Part shown: positions 33,973-42,858 of the stretch, piece by piece
How the letters are laid out: the number at the start of each line of letters is the position of its first letter
Position numbering within the stretch: position 1 is the stretch's first letter
NCBI GenBank assembly: GCA_963765375.1
Contig: CAVXVZ010000005.1
Span: 1 to 64,000 of the forward strand
DNA length: 64,000 nucleotides
Direction of reading: 5' to 3'
DNA from: Roseiarcus sp963765375
GTDB taxonomy: Bacteria; Pseudomonadota; Alphaproteobacteria; Rhizobiales; Beijerinckiaceae
Program-made: the position numbers and the translations under genes
Notes under the pieces: model-generated
Database searches by the model: none
Told to the model about the DNA's origin: nothing
Seen by the model: only the letters and a program-made list of their open reading frames with translations

Positions 33973-34290
33973 ATGAGCGACGCTGCCATATCCGTCATCG
34001 CCGACCCGGCCCGCGCGTTGACATTCGATGTCGTCTTGCGCGACCCGCGCGGCGAGACCCGGCATCGCGTCACCATACAGGCCGACGACGCCGCGCGCTG
34101 GGCCAAGCTCGGCGCGGAGCCGTCGCGTTGCGTGGAGGCGGCGATGCGGTTTCTCCTCGACCGCGAGCCGAAGGAGTCGATCCTCGGCGCGTTCGACATG
34201 CGCGTCATTCGGCGTTATTTTCCCAACTTCGACGATGCGTTTCCCGGCTATCTCGCCCGTCCGGGCGGCGCGCCGGGACGAAGCGCTTGA
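33973..34290 (+). CDS. Hypothetical protein, small conserved-type
   Basis: A 105-aa acidic/basic soluble protein beginning MSDAAISVIADPARALTFDV. It contains ETRHRVTIQADDAARWAKLG and ends FPNFDDAFPGYLARPGGAPG. It has no signal peptide or membrane segment. The residue use matches real coding sequence and the frame is well packed before the indolepyruvate oxidoreductase gene (30 bp gap). The latter may be co-transcribed. I do not recognise a family. Confidence 0.75.
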   Translation: MSDAAISVIADPARALTFDVVLRDPRGETRHRVTIQADDAARWAKLGAEPSRCVEAAMRFLLDREPKESILGAFDMRVIRRYFPNFDDAFPGYLARPGGAPGRSA

Positions 34291-34320
34291 TCATCACTTA
34301 AGCCTCGGAGGAATGGACTC

Positions 34321-37300
34321 ATGAATGTCGCCCTCGCCCGGCCGGAGGCGACTCTCGACTCCCGCTATGAAGCGTCCGAGGGCTGGCTCTACATGACCGG
34401 CATGCAGGCGCTTGTCCGCCTGCCGATCCAGCAGCGCCTGCGCGACGCCGCCCAAGGCCTCAACACCGGCGGGTATATTTCCGGCTATCGCGGCTCTCCG
34501 CTCGGGCGTTACGACATCGAACTCTGGCGCGCGGCGCCGTTGCTCGAGCAGCACAACATCGTCTTCCGCCCGGGCCTCAACGAGGACCTCGCAGCGACCG
34601 CGATCTGGGGGGCGCAATATCTCAACAGCTTTCCGGGCGCGACCGTCGATGGCGTGTTCGGCATCTGGTATGGCAAGGGGCCGGGCGTCGATCGCTCAGG
34701 CGACGCCTTGCGCCACGCCAATTTCACCGGCGCCTCGGCCAAAGGCGGCGTGATCGCGCTCGCCGGCGACGACCACGGCGCGAAATCCTCGACCGCGGTC
34801 AATTTCTCCGACACGTCGTTCATCGCCGTCGGGATGCCGGTGATCTATCCTTCGAACACCCAGGAACTGATCGATTACGGCCTCCACGGCATCGCCATGT
34901 CGCGCTTTTCCGGCTGCTGGGTCGGCATGAAGATCGTCACCGACGTCGCCGAGGGCGGCGGCACGGTCTATGTCGGACCCGACTCGCCTCAGATTGTCAT
35001 TCCCGAACGGCCGAGCAGCCCGCCGGGGGGATTCGGCGCACGGACGATCGACGCGCCGGTCGCCCAGGAGGAGCGGCTCTACAATCATAAGCTCCCGGCC
35101 GCGCTCGCCTATGCGCGCGCCAATGGCCTGAACCGCATCGTCGGCGACGGCGCGGAGGCGAGGATCGGCGTCGTCGCGGCCGGCAAGGCCTGGCAGGATC
35201 TGTTGCAGGCGCTCGGCAATCTCGGCCTCGCCGACAATGGCGCTTCGCTCGGCGTCCGCCTGCTCAAGGTCGGCATGGTGTGGCCGCTCGATCCGGTGAT
35301 CGTGCGCGACTTCGCCCACGGTCTGGACCTCATCGTCGTCGTCGAGGAGAAGCGCCCGCTCATCGAGGATCAGATGCGCTCGACCCTCTATGGCCAACAG
35401 GGCGCGCCGCGCATCGTCGGCAAATATTTCGACGGGCCGGCGTTCGATCCGTCGCAAGGCGCGCCGGCCATTCCCAATTACGGCGAAATCTCGCCCGAGC
35501 TGGTGGCGGCGGTGCTGGTCAAGGCGCTTGCCCGCCATGATCCGAACTGCGGGTTGAGCGCGCCGGAAACGCCAAGCGCGGCGCTCAGCAATCGCCCGGC
35601 GCCGATGCGCAGTCCGGGATTTTGCGCCGGATGCCCGCACAACCGTTCGACCCCGGTGCCCGAGGGCAGCCGCGCGCTCGCGGGAATCGGATGCCACTGG
35701 ATGGCGACGCTGGTCAATCCGCAACAGACCGCGACCGCCTCGCACATGGGCGGCGAAGGTACGATGTGGCTCGGCCAGCAGCCGTTCACCCGCCAGGACC
35801 ATGTGTTCGCCAACATCGGCGACGGCACCTACGCCCATTCCGGGTCGCTCGCGATCCGCCAGGCGGTCGCGGCCGACGTGCCGATCACCTACAAGATTCT
35901 TTTCAACGGCTTCGTCTCGATGACCGGCGGGCAGCCGATCGAGGGCGGCATGACGCCGATCCAGATCCTCGCCGAACTCGCAGCAGAGGGGGTGAAGAAA
36001 ATGGCGCTGGTGGCCGACGAGCCCGAGCGCTACGCCGGCGTGCCGCTGCCCCAGGGCGTGAGCCTCCGCCATCGCGACGCGATGGACGAGACGCAGCGCG
36101 AATTCCGCGAATTCAAGGGCGTCTCGGTCATCCTCTATGACCAGCCCTGTGCGACGGAGCGGCGGCGCCTGCGCAAGCGCGGCAAATGGGCCGATCCGGC
36201 CATCCGTACTTTCATCAACGCGGAGGTCTGCGAAGGCTGCGGCGATTGCGGGCGGGTGTCCAACTGCATGGCGATCGAGCCGCTCGAGACCGAGTTCGGG
36301 CGCAAGCGGCGGATCAATCAATCGAGCTGCAACAAGGACTTCTCCTGCATCGAAGGCTTCTGCCCAAGCTTCGTCACCGTTCACGGCGGACGCTTGCGCA
36401 AGCCGGAGGCGACGGCGCCCTTGAGCCGCTACCTGCCGCCGGTCCCCGAGCCGGTCCTCCCCGCGATCGGCGAGCGCTTCAGCATCCTGGTCGCCGGGAT
36501 CGGCGGCTCCGGAATCGTCACCGTGAGCCAGACGATCGCCATCGCCGCCTATCTCGACGGGCTTTTCAGCACCAATCTCGATCTGACGGGCTTGAGCCAG
36601 AAATACGGCGCCGTGACCGCGCATGTGCGGATCGCGCGCGACGGCGGCGCGCTGCACGCGACCCGCATCGCGGCCGGCGAGGCCGATGCGCTGATCGGCT
36701 GCGACCTCATCGTCGCCGCGGGCGACGAAGCGGTCTCGAAGCTCAGGCGCGGCAAAACGGGCGCGGTCATCTCCGCCGACCTCACGCCGACCGCCGACTT
36801 CGCCCGCAATCCGAACTGGAGCGTCGACAAGGACGACCTGATCGAGCGGCTGAAAAGCGCGCTCGGCGACAAAGCGCTCATTCTCGACGCCCAGCGCCTG
36901 GCCGCGTCGCTGCTTGGCGACCCAATCGCCTCGAACATGTTCATGCTCGGCGCCGCCTGGCAAAAGGGCCTCGTTCCGATCCGGCGCGAGGCGATCGAGC
37001 GCGCGATCGAGCTGAATGGCGTCGCCATCGACTTGAACAAGCAGGCGTTCGACTGGGGCCGGCGCGCGGCGCATGATCCGGTGAGCGTCGAAACGCTGGT
37101 CGGCTTCGACGAGCCGGCGGACGAGCCGCCGCCGCTTGACGCGCTCATCGCCCGCCGCGCCGCCCATCTGACCGACCACCGCAACGCGGCTTACGCCCAG
37201 CGCTATTCGGCGCTGGTCGAACGCGTGCGCGTGGCGGAGTCGAGCGCGGGGCTCGGCGAAGCGCTGACCGCGGCGACCGCGCGCGCCTATCACAAGCTGC

Positions 37301-37788
37301 TCGCGGTCAAGGACGAGTGGGAGGTCGCGCGCCTCTTCGTGACGCCGGCGTTTCAGCAGGCGCTCGCGCGCGAATTCGAAGGCCCGTACCGGCTGCATTT
37401 CCATATCGGCGCCTGGCCGTTCGCGCGGCCCGATCCCGCGACCGGGCGGATGAAGAAGGGCGAGGCCGGCCCGTGGGCGATGACGGCGTTCCGGGTCATG
37501 GCGCGGCTCAAATTCCTTCGGGGAACGTGGCTCGATCCGTTCCGCTTCAGCGACGAGCGCAAGCTCGAAAAGCGCCTCATTGCCGAATTCGAAGCCGACG
37601 TCGCCGATCTCACCAATCGTCTCACGCTATCGTCCCATTCGGCCGCCGTGCGCGTCGTTGGCGCCTACGAGGCCATCCGCGGCTACGGACACGTGAAAGA
37701 GGCGAGCGCGGCAGAGGCGGCGAAGGCGCGGATGAGCGCGCTGAGCGAGCTCAGGACGGGCAAGGCGCTAGCGGACAAGGCGGCTTAG
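34321..37788 (+). CDS. Indolepyruvate ferredoxin oxidoreductase, fused alpha-beta form
   Basis: An 1155-aa fused 2-oxoacid:ferredoxin oxidoreductase of the IorAB type, oxidatively decarboxylating aryl-2-oxoacids such as indolepyruvate to acyl-CoA. The N-terminal half carries the pyrimidine-binding domain and, from about 430, the TPP domain with PGFCAGCPHNRST and GGEGTMWLGQQPF. A ferredoxin-like segment has CEGCGDCGRVSNC and CNKDFSCIEGFCPS cysteines. The gamma-type domain starts near RFSILVAGIGGSGIVTV. A C-terminal helical region (about 930-1155) completes it. Length is standard for fused proteobacterial forms. A GGAGG lies upstream of the ATG. Confidence 0.93.
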   Translation: MNVALARPEATLDSRYEASEGWLYMTGMQALVRLPIQQRLRDAAQGLNTGGYISGYRGSPLGRYDIELWRAAPLLEQHNIVFRPGLNEDLAATAIWGAQYLNSFPGATVDGVFGIWYGKGPGVDRSGDALRHANFTGASAKGGVIALAGDDHGAKSSTAVNFSDTSFIAVGMPVIYPSNTQELIDYGLHGIAMSRFSGCWVGMKIVTDVAEGGGTVYVGPDSPQIVIPERPSSPPGGFGARTIDAPVAQEERLYNHKLPAALAYARANGLNRIVGDGAEARIGVVAAGKAWQDLLQALGNLGLADNGASLGVRLLKVGMVWPLDPVIVRDFAHGLDLIVVVEEKRPLIEDQMRSTLYGQQGAPRIVGKYFDGPAFDPSQGAPAIPNYGEISPELVAAVLVKALARHDPNCGLSAPETPSAALSNRPAPMRSPGFCAGCPHNRSTPVPEGSRALAGIGCHWMATLVNPQQTATASHMGGEGTMWLGQQPFTRQDHVFANIGDGTYAHSGSLAIRQAVAADVPITYKILFNGFVSMTGGQPIEGGMTPIQILAELAAEGVKKMALVADEPERYAGVPLPQGVSLRHRDAMDETQREFREFKGVSVILYDQPCATERRRLRKRGKWADPAIRTFINAEVCEGCGDCGRVSNCMAIEPLETEFGRKRRINQSSCNKDFSCIEGFCPSFVTVHGGRLRKPEATAPLSRYLPPVPEPVLPAIGERFSILVAGIGGSGIVTVSQTIAIAAYLDGLFSTNLDLTGLSQKYGAVTAHVRIARDGGALHATRIAAGEADALIGCDLIVAAGDEAVSKLRRGKTGAVISADLTPTADFARNPNWSVDKDDLIERLKSALGDKALILDAQRLAASLLGDPIASNMFMLGAAWQKGLVPIRREAIERAIELNGVAIDLNKQAFDWGRRAAHDPVSVETLVGFDEPADEPPPLDALIARRAAHLTDHRNAAYAQRYSALVERVRVAESSAGLGEALTAATARAYHKLLAVKDEWEVARLFVTPAFQQALAREFEGPYRLHFHIGAWPFARPDPATGRMKKGEAGPWAMTAFRVMARLKFLRGTWLDPFRFSDERKLEKRLIAEFEADVADLTNRLTLSSHSAAVRVVGAYEAIRGYGHVKEASAAEAAKARMSALSELRTGKALADKAA

Positions 37789-37810
37789 GGCGTCGCTAGA
37801 CCGGCGCTCT

Positions 37811-37916
37811 TGTCATTCCCGGCGGCCGCAAGGCGCGATCGGGAATCCAGAGCGACATCCGCCTGCGTCCGTGACTCTGGATTTCCGGTCAGACCTGCGG
37901 TCTGCCGGGAATGACA
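37811..37916. repeat. Palindromic intergenic repeat with nested inverted repeats
   Basis: Outer arms TGTCATTCCCGGC (37811-37823) and GCCGGGAATGACA (37904-37916) are perfectly inverted. Inner arms GGGAATCCAGAG (37841-37852) and CTCTGGATTTCC (37875-37886) are 11/12 inverted. The 106-bp unit can fold as a long cruciform. It fits the REP/MITE-like TGTCATTCCCG repeats known from proteobacteria, and it separates the oxidoreductase from the SDR gene. Confidence 0.75.
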
Positions 37917-37940
37917 GGCAGGCGAATGGGAGAAAGTGGA

Positions 37941-38639
37941 ATGCGCGGCAAGACAATCGTCGTCACCGGCGGGTTCGGCGCGTTGGGGCGGGTCGTCGCC
38001 GAGGTCGCGGCCGCCCGCGGCTCGTCCGTCGCCGTGCTCGATCATGCTCAGGCTCCGCCGGACGGGATGACCGAACGCCTCGGGCCGGATGCGCTCATGA
38101 TCGGCGGACTCGACCTCTCTTCGGCCGAAGTCGCGACGAAAGCCATGGACAGCGTCAAGGCGAAATTCGGCCGGCTCGACGCGCTCTTCAACATCGCCGG
38201 CGGATTTCAATGGGAGGCGGTCGAGGGCGGCACGGACGAAAGTTGGGAGCGCATGTACGAGTTGAACCTGATGACGGCCCTCAATGCTTGCAAGGCCGCG
38301 CTGCCCCATCTCATCGCGAGCGGCGCCGGCCGCATCGTCAATGTCGGAGCGCAATCCGCTCTTCACGCCGCATCTGGATTTGGCCCATACGCGGCGAGCA
38401 AGTCGGCGGTCCACCGGCTGACCGAAGCGCTTGCGAACGAACTGAAACAGAAGGGCGTGACCGTCAACGCGGTGCTGCCGTCGATCATCGACACGCCGGG
38501 CAATCGCCGCGACATGCCGAAAGCGGACTTCGACCGCTGGGTTGCGCCCGCCGATCTTGCCGCGGTGATGCTGTTCCTGGCTTCGGACGAAGCCAAGGCC
38601 GTCACTGGCGCGCTGATACCGGTCACGGGGCGGGTGTAG
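37941..38639 (+). CDS. SDR family oxidoreductase
   Basis: A 232-aa short-chain dehydrogenase. The cofactor loop is TIVVTGGFGALGRVVAEVAA, N-x-AG is FNIAGGFQWEA, and the catalytic segment contains SAL-x(10-12)-Y-AASK (GFGPYAASKSAVHRLTEAL). The C-terminus is VTGALIPVTGRV. Start ATG 37941 with a GGGAGAAAGTGG ahead; an in-frame ATG at 37911 lies inside the palindromic repeat and is unlikely. The substrate is unknown. The second SDR gene follows after 31 bp, so the two probably form an operon. Confidence 0.9.
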   Translation: MRGKTIVVTGGFGALGRVVAEVAAARGSSVAVLDHAQAPPDGMTERLGPDALMIGGLDLSSAEVATKAMDSVKAKFGRLDALFNIAGGFQWEAVEGGTDESWERMYELNLMTALNACKAALPHLIASGAGRIVNVGAQSALHAASGFGPYAASKSAVHRLTEALANELKQKGVTVNAVLPSIIDTPGNRRDMPKADFDRWVAPADLAAVMLFLASDEAKAVTGALIPVTGRV

Positions 38640-38670
38640 AGCCCATGGTTCCAAATGCGAAGAGGAAAGC

Positions 38671-39423
38671 GTGACCAGGACTGCTCTGATCACCGGAGCG
38701 ACCTCCGGCATCGGCGAAGCCGCCTCACGCGCGTTCGCGGCCGCCGGCTGGCTGGTCGTCGCGACCGGGCGGAGGGCCGAACGGCTCGATGCGCTCGTCG
38801 CCTCCGTCGGCGCAGACAGGGTTCATCCCGCGGTCTTCGACGTGCGCGACGAAGCGGCGCGCGACAAGGCGTTGGCGGCGCTACCCGAGCGTTTTCGCGA
38901 CATCGACCTCCTGATCAACAACGCCGGCCTGGCGCTCGGCAGGAATCCCGCCCAGGACGCCGATCTGGGCCAATGGAAGACGATGATCGACACCAACGTG
39001 ACCGCGCTCGCTTCCCTCACCCATAAACTGCTGCCGGGGCTGATCGCCCGGCGCGGCGCGATCATCAACGTCTCGTCGGTCGCGAGGACCTACCCCTATC
39101 CGGGGGGTAACGTATATGGCGGGACCAAGGCGTTCGTTAAGCAGTTCTCCCTCGCTCTGCGCAGCGATCTGCATGGGACAGGCGTGCGGGTCACGTCGAT
39201 CGAGCCGGGCATGGTCGAGACCGAGTTCATGCTGGTGCGGATGGGCGGCGACCGGGCGGCCTCGGACGCGCTCTATCGCGGCGTCAAGCCGATGACTGGC
39301 GACGACATCGCGGCGACGATGTTATGGGTGGCCGAACTGCCGCCGCACCTCAACATCAACCGGATCGAGTTGATGCCGGTCAACCAGTCCTTCGCCGGCT
39401 TCCAGGTCGCCCGCACGAGCTAG
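38671..39423 (+). CDS. SDR family NAD(P)-dependent oxidoreductase, YdfG-like
   Basis: A 250-aa short-chain dehydrogenase starting with GTG. TGATSGIGEAASRAFAAAG binds the cofactor, with ATGRRAERLD nearby suggesting NADP. LLINNAGLALG, the Ser of INVSSVARTYPYPGG and YGGTKAFVKQFS (Tyr/Lys) form the active site. C-terminal ELPPHLNINRIELMPVNQSF is typical of the YdfG 3-hydroxy acid dehydrogenase group (3-hydroxypropionate/L-allo-threonine). It converges on rdgB. Confidence 0.9.
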   Translation: MTRTALITGATSGIGEAASRAFAAAGWLVVATGRRAERLDALVASVGADRVHPAVFDVRDEAARDKALAALPERFRDIDLLINNAGLALGRNPAQDADLGQWKTMIDTNVTALASLTHKLLPGLIARRGAIINVSSVARTYPYPGGNVYGGTKAFVKQFSLALRSDLHGTGVRVTSIEPGMVETEFMLVRMGGDRAASDALYRGVKPMTGDDIAATMLWVAELPPHLNINRIELMPVNQSFAGFQVARTS

Positions 39424-39431
39424 GCCGGAGC

Positions 39432-39482
39432 GGCTTGGATTTTGTTGCGCCGGATTTTGATTTCGTTGCGCCGCCCCGGCCC
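39432..39482. repeat. 21-bp tandem repeat, family 2, copy D
   Basis: Units TTTGTTGCGCCGGATTTTGAT (39441-39461) and a diverged second unit (39462-39482) are preceded by part of a third. They fill the gap between the convergent SDR and rdgB genes. The same 21-bp unit occurs three times at 50748-50810. The units are in a 7-codon register and would code for a Phe-Val-Ala-Pro-Asp-Phe-Asp heptad on the plus strand, but no gene is evident. Confidence 0.65.
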
Positions 39483-39484
39483 GC

Positions 39485-40135
39485 TCATACCCGCGCGCGG
39501 GCAAGCTTCTGGAACGCCCGGGCGCGATGGGAGAGCGCGAGCGAGCCGTCGGCGGGAATCCCGTGCTTCTCCTCAGGCCCCATCTCGCCAAACGTGCGAT
39601 CGTCGCCGTCGGGGCGGAAGATCGGATCGTAGCCGAATCCGGCCGTCCCGCGCGGCGGGAAGACGAGTTCGCCATCGACCCGGCCCTCAAATGTCTCAAC
39701 CGCGCCGTCCGGCCAGGCGAGGGCCAGCACGCTAACGAAGAAGGCCCGCCATGGCGGCGGCGCGCCGAGCGCTTTGAGTTCGCGCTCGACGCGCGTCATC
39801 GCGGCGCCGAAGTCCTTGCCCCCGCCCGCCCAACGGGCCGAATAGATGCCCGGGGCGCCGCCGAGCGCCTCGACGCAAAGCCCGGAATCGTCGGCAAGGG
39901 CGACGATCCCGGAAGCGCGCGCCGCCGCCTCGGCCTTCAGCGCCGCGTTGTCCCGGAAGGTCGCCCCCGTCTCCTCGGGCTCGGCGAGGTTGAGCTCGCC
40001 GGCGCTGACGACATCGACGCCAGAGGGTTCTAGCAGCTCGCGGATCTCCCTGAGCTTGCCGGGATTGTGGGTCGCGACGACGAGGCGCCCGGACAGTCGC
40101 GCGCGCTTGTCCGCGCTCGAGGCGTCGCTGCTCAC
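39485..40135 (-). CDS. rdgB: Non-canonical purine NTP pyrophosphatase, RdgB/HAM1 family
   Basis: A 216-aa enzyme that hydrolyses dITP, XTP and ITP to monophosphates, keeping them out of DNA. LVVATHNPGKLREIRELL (triphosphate-binding loop), ALADDSGLCVEALGGAPGIYSARWAG and FGYDPIFRP are diagnostic. The C-terminal ALSHRARAFQKL is also present. Start GTG 40135 overlaps the upstream M48 stop by 4 bp. The open frame upstream of 40135 shadows that gene. Confidence 0.94.
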   Translation of the reverse strand: MSSDASSADKRARLSGRLVVATHNPGKLREIRELLEPSGVDVVSAGELNLAEPEETGATFRDNAALKAEAAARASGIVALADDSGLCVEALGGAPGIYSARWAGGGKDFGAAMTRVERELKALGAPPPWRAFFVSVLALAWPDGAVETFEGRVDGELVFPPRGTAGFGYDPIFRPDGDDRTFGEMGPEEKHGIPADGSLALSHRARAFQKLARARV

Positions 40136-41625
40136 TCTGCGACGATCTTGTAGCGCTGCCCGGGAACGAGCGCGGCGCCGCGCTCGAGGCCGTTGAGGAT
40201 CAGCAACTGGTCGACCGGTCGCGGCAGGAAGGCCATTCGCGCGGCGAGCGTCTCGGCGGTGTCGCCCGGCCCCGCCTCGACGATCTTGACCCTCTCCGGG
40301 ACGGCGAGCGCCGAGTCCTGGGCGTTGACGAGCCGGAAGGAATCGAGCGAGGCCATGAAACGCGAGTCGACGGCGGGCGAGAGCGTGTGGGCGGCGAAGA
40401 TGAGGCGGTAAAGCCGGCCGTTCAGCCGAATGGCCCCGAGGCGGAAGCTCCATTGCTGACCCTGGGCGACCGCCGTCGCGGCCTCGAGGCCGGCGATCTG
40501 CTTGGGCTCGATCGCGGTCGTCTTGACGCCGTCGATCCAGCCCGACCCGATCGCGCTCGCGACCGGAGTGGATTCCGCGATCGCGACGCTGTCGAGGCGC
40601 AGCGCCTCGCCCCCCGCTTCGCCAACCCCGATCAGCGCCGCCGACTGGTTGTCGAGCGAAAAGCCGTCCGGCGCGTCGAAGGCGAAGCCGAGCTTCGGAT
40701 GAATGAAGGCGTTGTCGCGCACGACGCCCTGCGACGGGTCGTCGCCGAAGGAAAGGCCGTCGATGGCGGCGAGATAGCCGTTGCGACCGGTTTCGCCGCT
40801 CCCCGGCGCGCCGAACTGCCGCGCTTCCTCGGTCGCCTGGGCGATGCGCTCGGGTGTGGACGGGTGGGTCGCCATCATGTCGGGGCGGTCGGCGGATCCC
40901 GCGCCCGAGACCGAAGCGCGAAGCGCGCTCCACTCGCCGAGCGCGGTGAGGAATCGGGCCGCCGCATAGGGGTCGTATCCCGCATGGGCGATGGTCCTGA
41001 TGCCGATCTGGTCGGCCTCGAATTCCTGCTGGCGGGAAAAGCTGGCGATCGCCAGTTTGGAGCGCGCCTCGGCCTCGTCCTGAGCCTGACGCTGGGCAAG
41101 CAGTTGCGTGTTCACCTTGGTGAACAATGCCGTTGTCTTCTCGAACTCTGCCCGCTGGGCGGCGTGGCGCGCGGTGATGTGGCCGATCTCATGGGCCATC
41201 ACGGCGGCGATTTCCGAAGTGTCGTCGGCGAGGGCGAGCAGGCCGCGGGTGACGAAAATATCGCCGGAAGGCAGGGCGAAGGCGTTGACGATCGGCGAAT
41301 TGAGGATCGTGACCCGGTAGGGCTGCCCCCCGGCGTCCGAGGCCGGAGCGAGCTTGACCAGGACCCCGTTGAGATAAGCCTCGGTCGCGGGCGCGTTATA
41401 GGCGCCGCCGAACGCGTCGATGAGGCGCTTGCGCTCAGGACTGGCAGGCGTACCAGCGACGGCGTGCGGCGCGGCGGACGGAGCGACGCTGACCGGCGCG
41501 GGCGGAGGATCGATCGCCGCGCAGGCCGCAAGGGCGAACGCGAACACGGCCGCCAGCCCCGCGAGGAAGCGCCGCCCGCGCCGGGGCGCGGCCGTCCGTC
41601 CCAAACTGTCGGTTGGGCCGCTCAT
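40132..41625 (-). CDS. M48 family metallopeptidase, lipoprotein
   Basis: A 497-aa periplasmic or outer-membrane-anchored zinc peptidase. The signal FLAGLAAVFAFALAAC gives a lipobox with Cys near residue 35. The zinc motif is VMAHEIGHITARHAAQ, the third ligand lies in QEFEADQIGIRTIAHAGYD, and THPSTPERI follows. A C-terminal extension (about 270-497) ends in a LysM-like segment, VEAGPGDTAETLAARM to LVPGQRYKIV. BepA/LoiP-like proteases of this type help outer-membrane protein quality control. It overlaps both neighbours by 4 bp, so SNase-like, M48 and rdgB are one operon. Confidence 0.9.
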   Translation of the reverse strand: MSGPTDSLGRTAAPRRGRRFLAGLAAVFAFALAACAAIDPPPAPVSVAPSAAPHAVAGTPASPERKRLIDAFGGAYNAPATEAYLNGVLVKLAPASDAGGQPYRVTILNSPIVNAFALPSGDIFVTRGLLALADDTSEIAAVMAHEIGHITARHAAQRAEFEKTTALFTKVNTQLLAQRQAQDEAEARSKLAIASFSRQQEFEADQIGIRTIAHAGYDPYAAARFLTALGEWSALRASVSGAGSADRPDMMATHPSTPERIAQATEEARQFGAPGSGETGRNGYLAAIDGLSFGDDPSQGVVRDNAFIHPKLGFAFDAPDGFSLDNQSAALIGVGEAGGEALRLDSVAIAESTPVASAIGSGWIDGVKTTAIEPKQIAGLEAATAVAQGQQWSFRLGAIRLNGRLYRLIFAAHTLSPAVDSRFMASLDSFRLVNAQDSALAVPERVKIVEAGPGDTAETLAARMAFLPRPVDQLLILNGLERGAALVPGQRYKIVAE

Positions 41626-42488
41626 GGATGGGGCGCCGCTTCTCCTGACGCGTCCGCGCGACGCGCAATTTCGATCATCGTCGGCTCGCCGACCTCGATT
41701 CTCGGACCAAAACGGTCATCGAGCGCTCCGCGCGCCCGGATCGTTTCACCGACCAGCGCGCCGACCCGCCGTCCCTCTCGCGCCAGGGCCGGCTCCAGCT
41801 TGCGCGCGATCACGATCGTGGGACCGTCATGCGGAGCGAGCTCAAGATAAAGGCGCGAGCGCGCAAAGCCAACCCTTCGCACCATTCCCTCGACGACGAC
41901 GAACCGGCCGTCGCGGCGGCGCAATTCAGCCGAATCGGATGACTGGATCACGGCGAAATCGGGATCGCGCCACACTCCCAGGCCCGCCCGGCGCGCGCCG
42001 TCCTCGATCATGAGCCGCTCGGCGGCGCAGCCGCGGGTCTCGAACTCCGGCCGGACGCGGGCCAAGCCCGCCCCCAAGAGCGCCGCAGCGGTCGAACCGG
42101 CCAATCCTGCCGCCGAATCGGGCAGGCTGAGGTCGGCGACCGTCCTGCCCCATCGATCGGGCGCACCAGCCAGGACGATCAGATCCGCTTCCCGGCCGAG
42201 CAGGCGCCGCTTCAGGAAATCTTGCGCGGCGCTTGCGATTTCCGCCGCCCCGCGACCCGCGCTGGGCGCGTCCAGGCCGCCGAGTCGCACGGTCCTGCCG
42301 TCGCTGAGCGCAATATCGAGACGCATATCGACGCTGACCGCCTGGACCCGTCCGCCCGGCAGGCCGCAAGCCGCAAAGCCGGGCGCCGCCATAACCATGA
42401 CCGGCAGCGCGGCGCAAGCGACACAAAGACCCACGGGGCTGGAGCGCGCGGTCCAAGCGCGGCGGCGATGCGCGGAGCGGAAATTCAT
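41622..42488 (-). CDS. Exported staphylococcal nuclease-like protein
   Basis: A 288-aa protein with a signal peptide (MNFRSAHRRR..., cut about after PGFAACG). The core resembles the SNase/thermonuclease fold: RLGGLDAPSAGRG, then LLGREADLIVLAGAPDRWGRTVADL and a helical end LLGAGLARVRPE. The catalytic Arg and Asp positions of true nucleases are only partly preserved. The C-terminal third (about 185-288) is a separate beta-rich part (FVVVEGMVRRVGFARSRLYL). Whether it degrades nucleic acid is uncertain. Start ATG 42488. It is first in the operon with M48 and rdgB and lies 71 bp from tRNA-Arg. Confidence 0.75.
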   Translation of the reverse strand: MNFRSAHRRRAWTARSSPVGLCVACAALPVMVMAAPGFAACGLPGGRVQAVSVDMRLDIALSDGRTVRLGGLDAPSAGRGAAEIASAAQDFLKRRLLGREADLIVLAGAPDRWGRTVADLSLPDSAAGLAGSTAAALLGAGLARVRPEFETRGCAAERLMIEDGARRAGLGVWRDPDFAVIQSSDSAELRRRDGRFVVVEGMVRRVGFARSRLYLELAPHDGPTIVIARKLEPALAREGRRVGALVGETIRARGALDDRFGPRIEVGEPTMIEIARRADASGEAAPHP

Positions 42489-42559
42489 GCTAAGGGCCTT
42501 GCCGCGCGCCGGCCGGCCTTGTCCAGAGCGTATTGACGGTTTGCCGCGTTTTATCGAGG

Positions 42560-42636
42560 GTCCCGGTAGCTCAGCTGGATAGAGCACAGGTTTCCTAAAC
42601 CTGGGGCCAGAGGTTCAAGTCCTCTCCGGGACGCCA
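42560..42636 (+). tRNA. tRNA-Arg (anticodon CCT)
   Basis: A 77-nt cloverleaf with encoded CCA. Acceptor GTCCCGG pairs with CCGGGAC, discriminator G. D arm GCTC/GAGC, anticodon stem CAGGT/ACCTG around loop TTCCTAA (anticodon CCT, reading AGG), and T arm AGAGG-TTCAAGT-CCTCT are all seen. The 3' side opens directly into the decayed accessory segment at 42664-45500; tRNA genes are frequent integration sites. Confidence 0.96.
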
Positions 42637-42858
42637 ATTTTATCAAATGGTTGCCGCCTACATGTGCGGTGCAATATGGGTCGGGTAAGCGCTCGGCAAG
42701 AAAGGGGAGTGGTTGCCAGGAGGGCGGGGCTGCTACGGACTATCGCTGCAAGTGGGTTCGCGTTGGGTGTGGTGCCTGCATGGGCAGACGTGACGTTCAC
42801 CTACACCGCTTCGTTGTCGCAGGATATGATGAGACCGGCATATTTGGCACGCCAGGTG

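Noticed and set aside
34696..37404. Very long (902 codon) minus-strand open frame
   Set aside because: It is the antisense shadow of the indolepyruvate oxidoreductase gene, rich in Arg, His and Asp as antisense frames of GC-rich genes are, with no domain.
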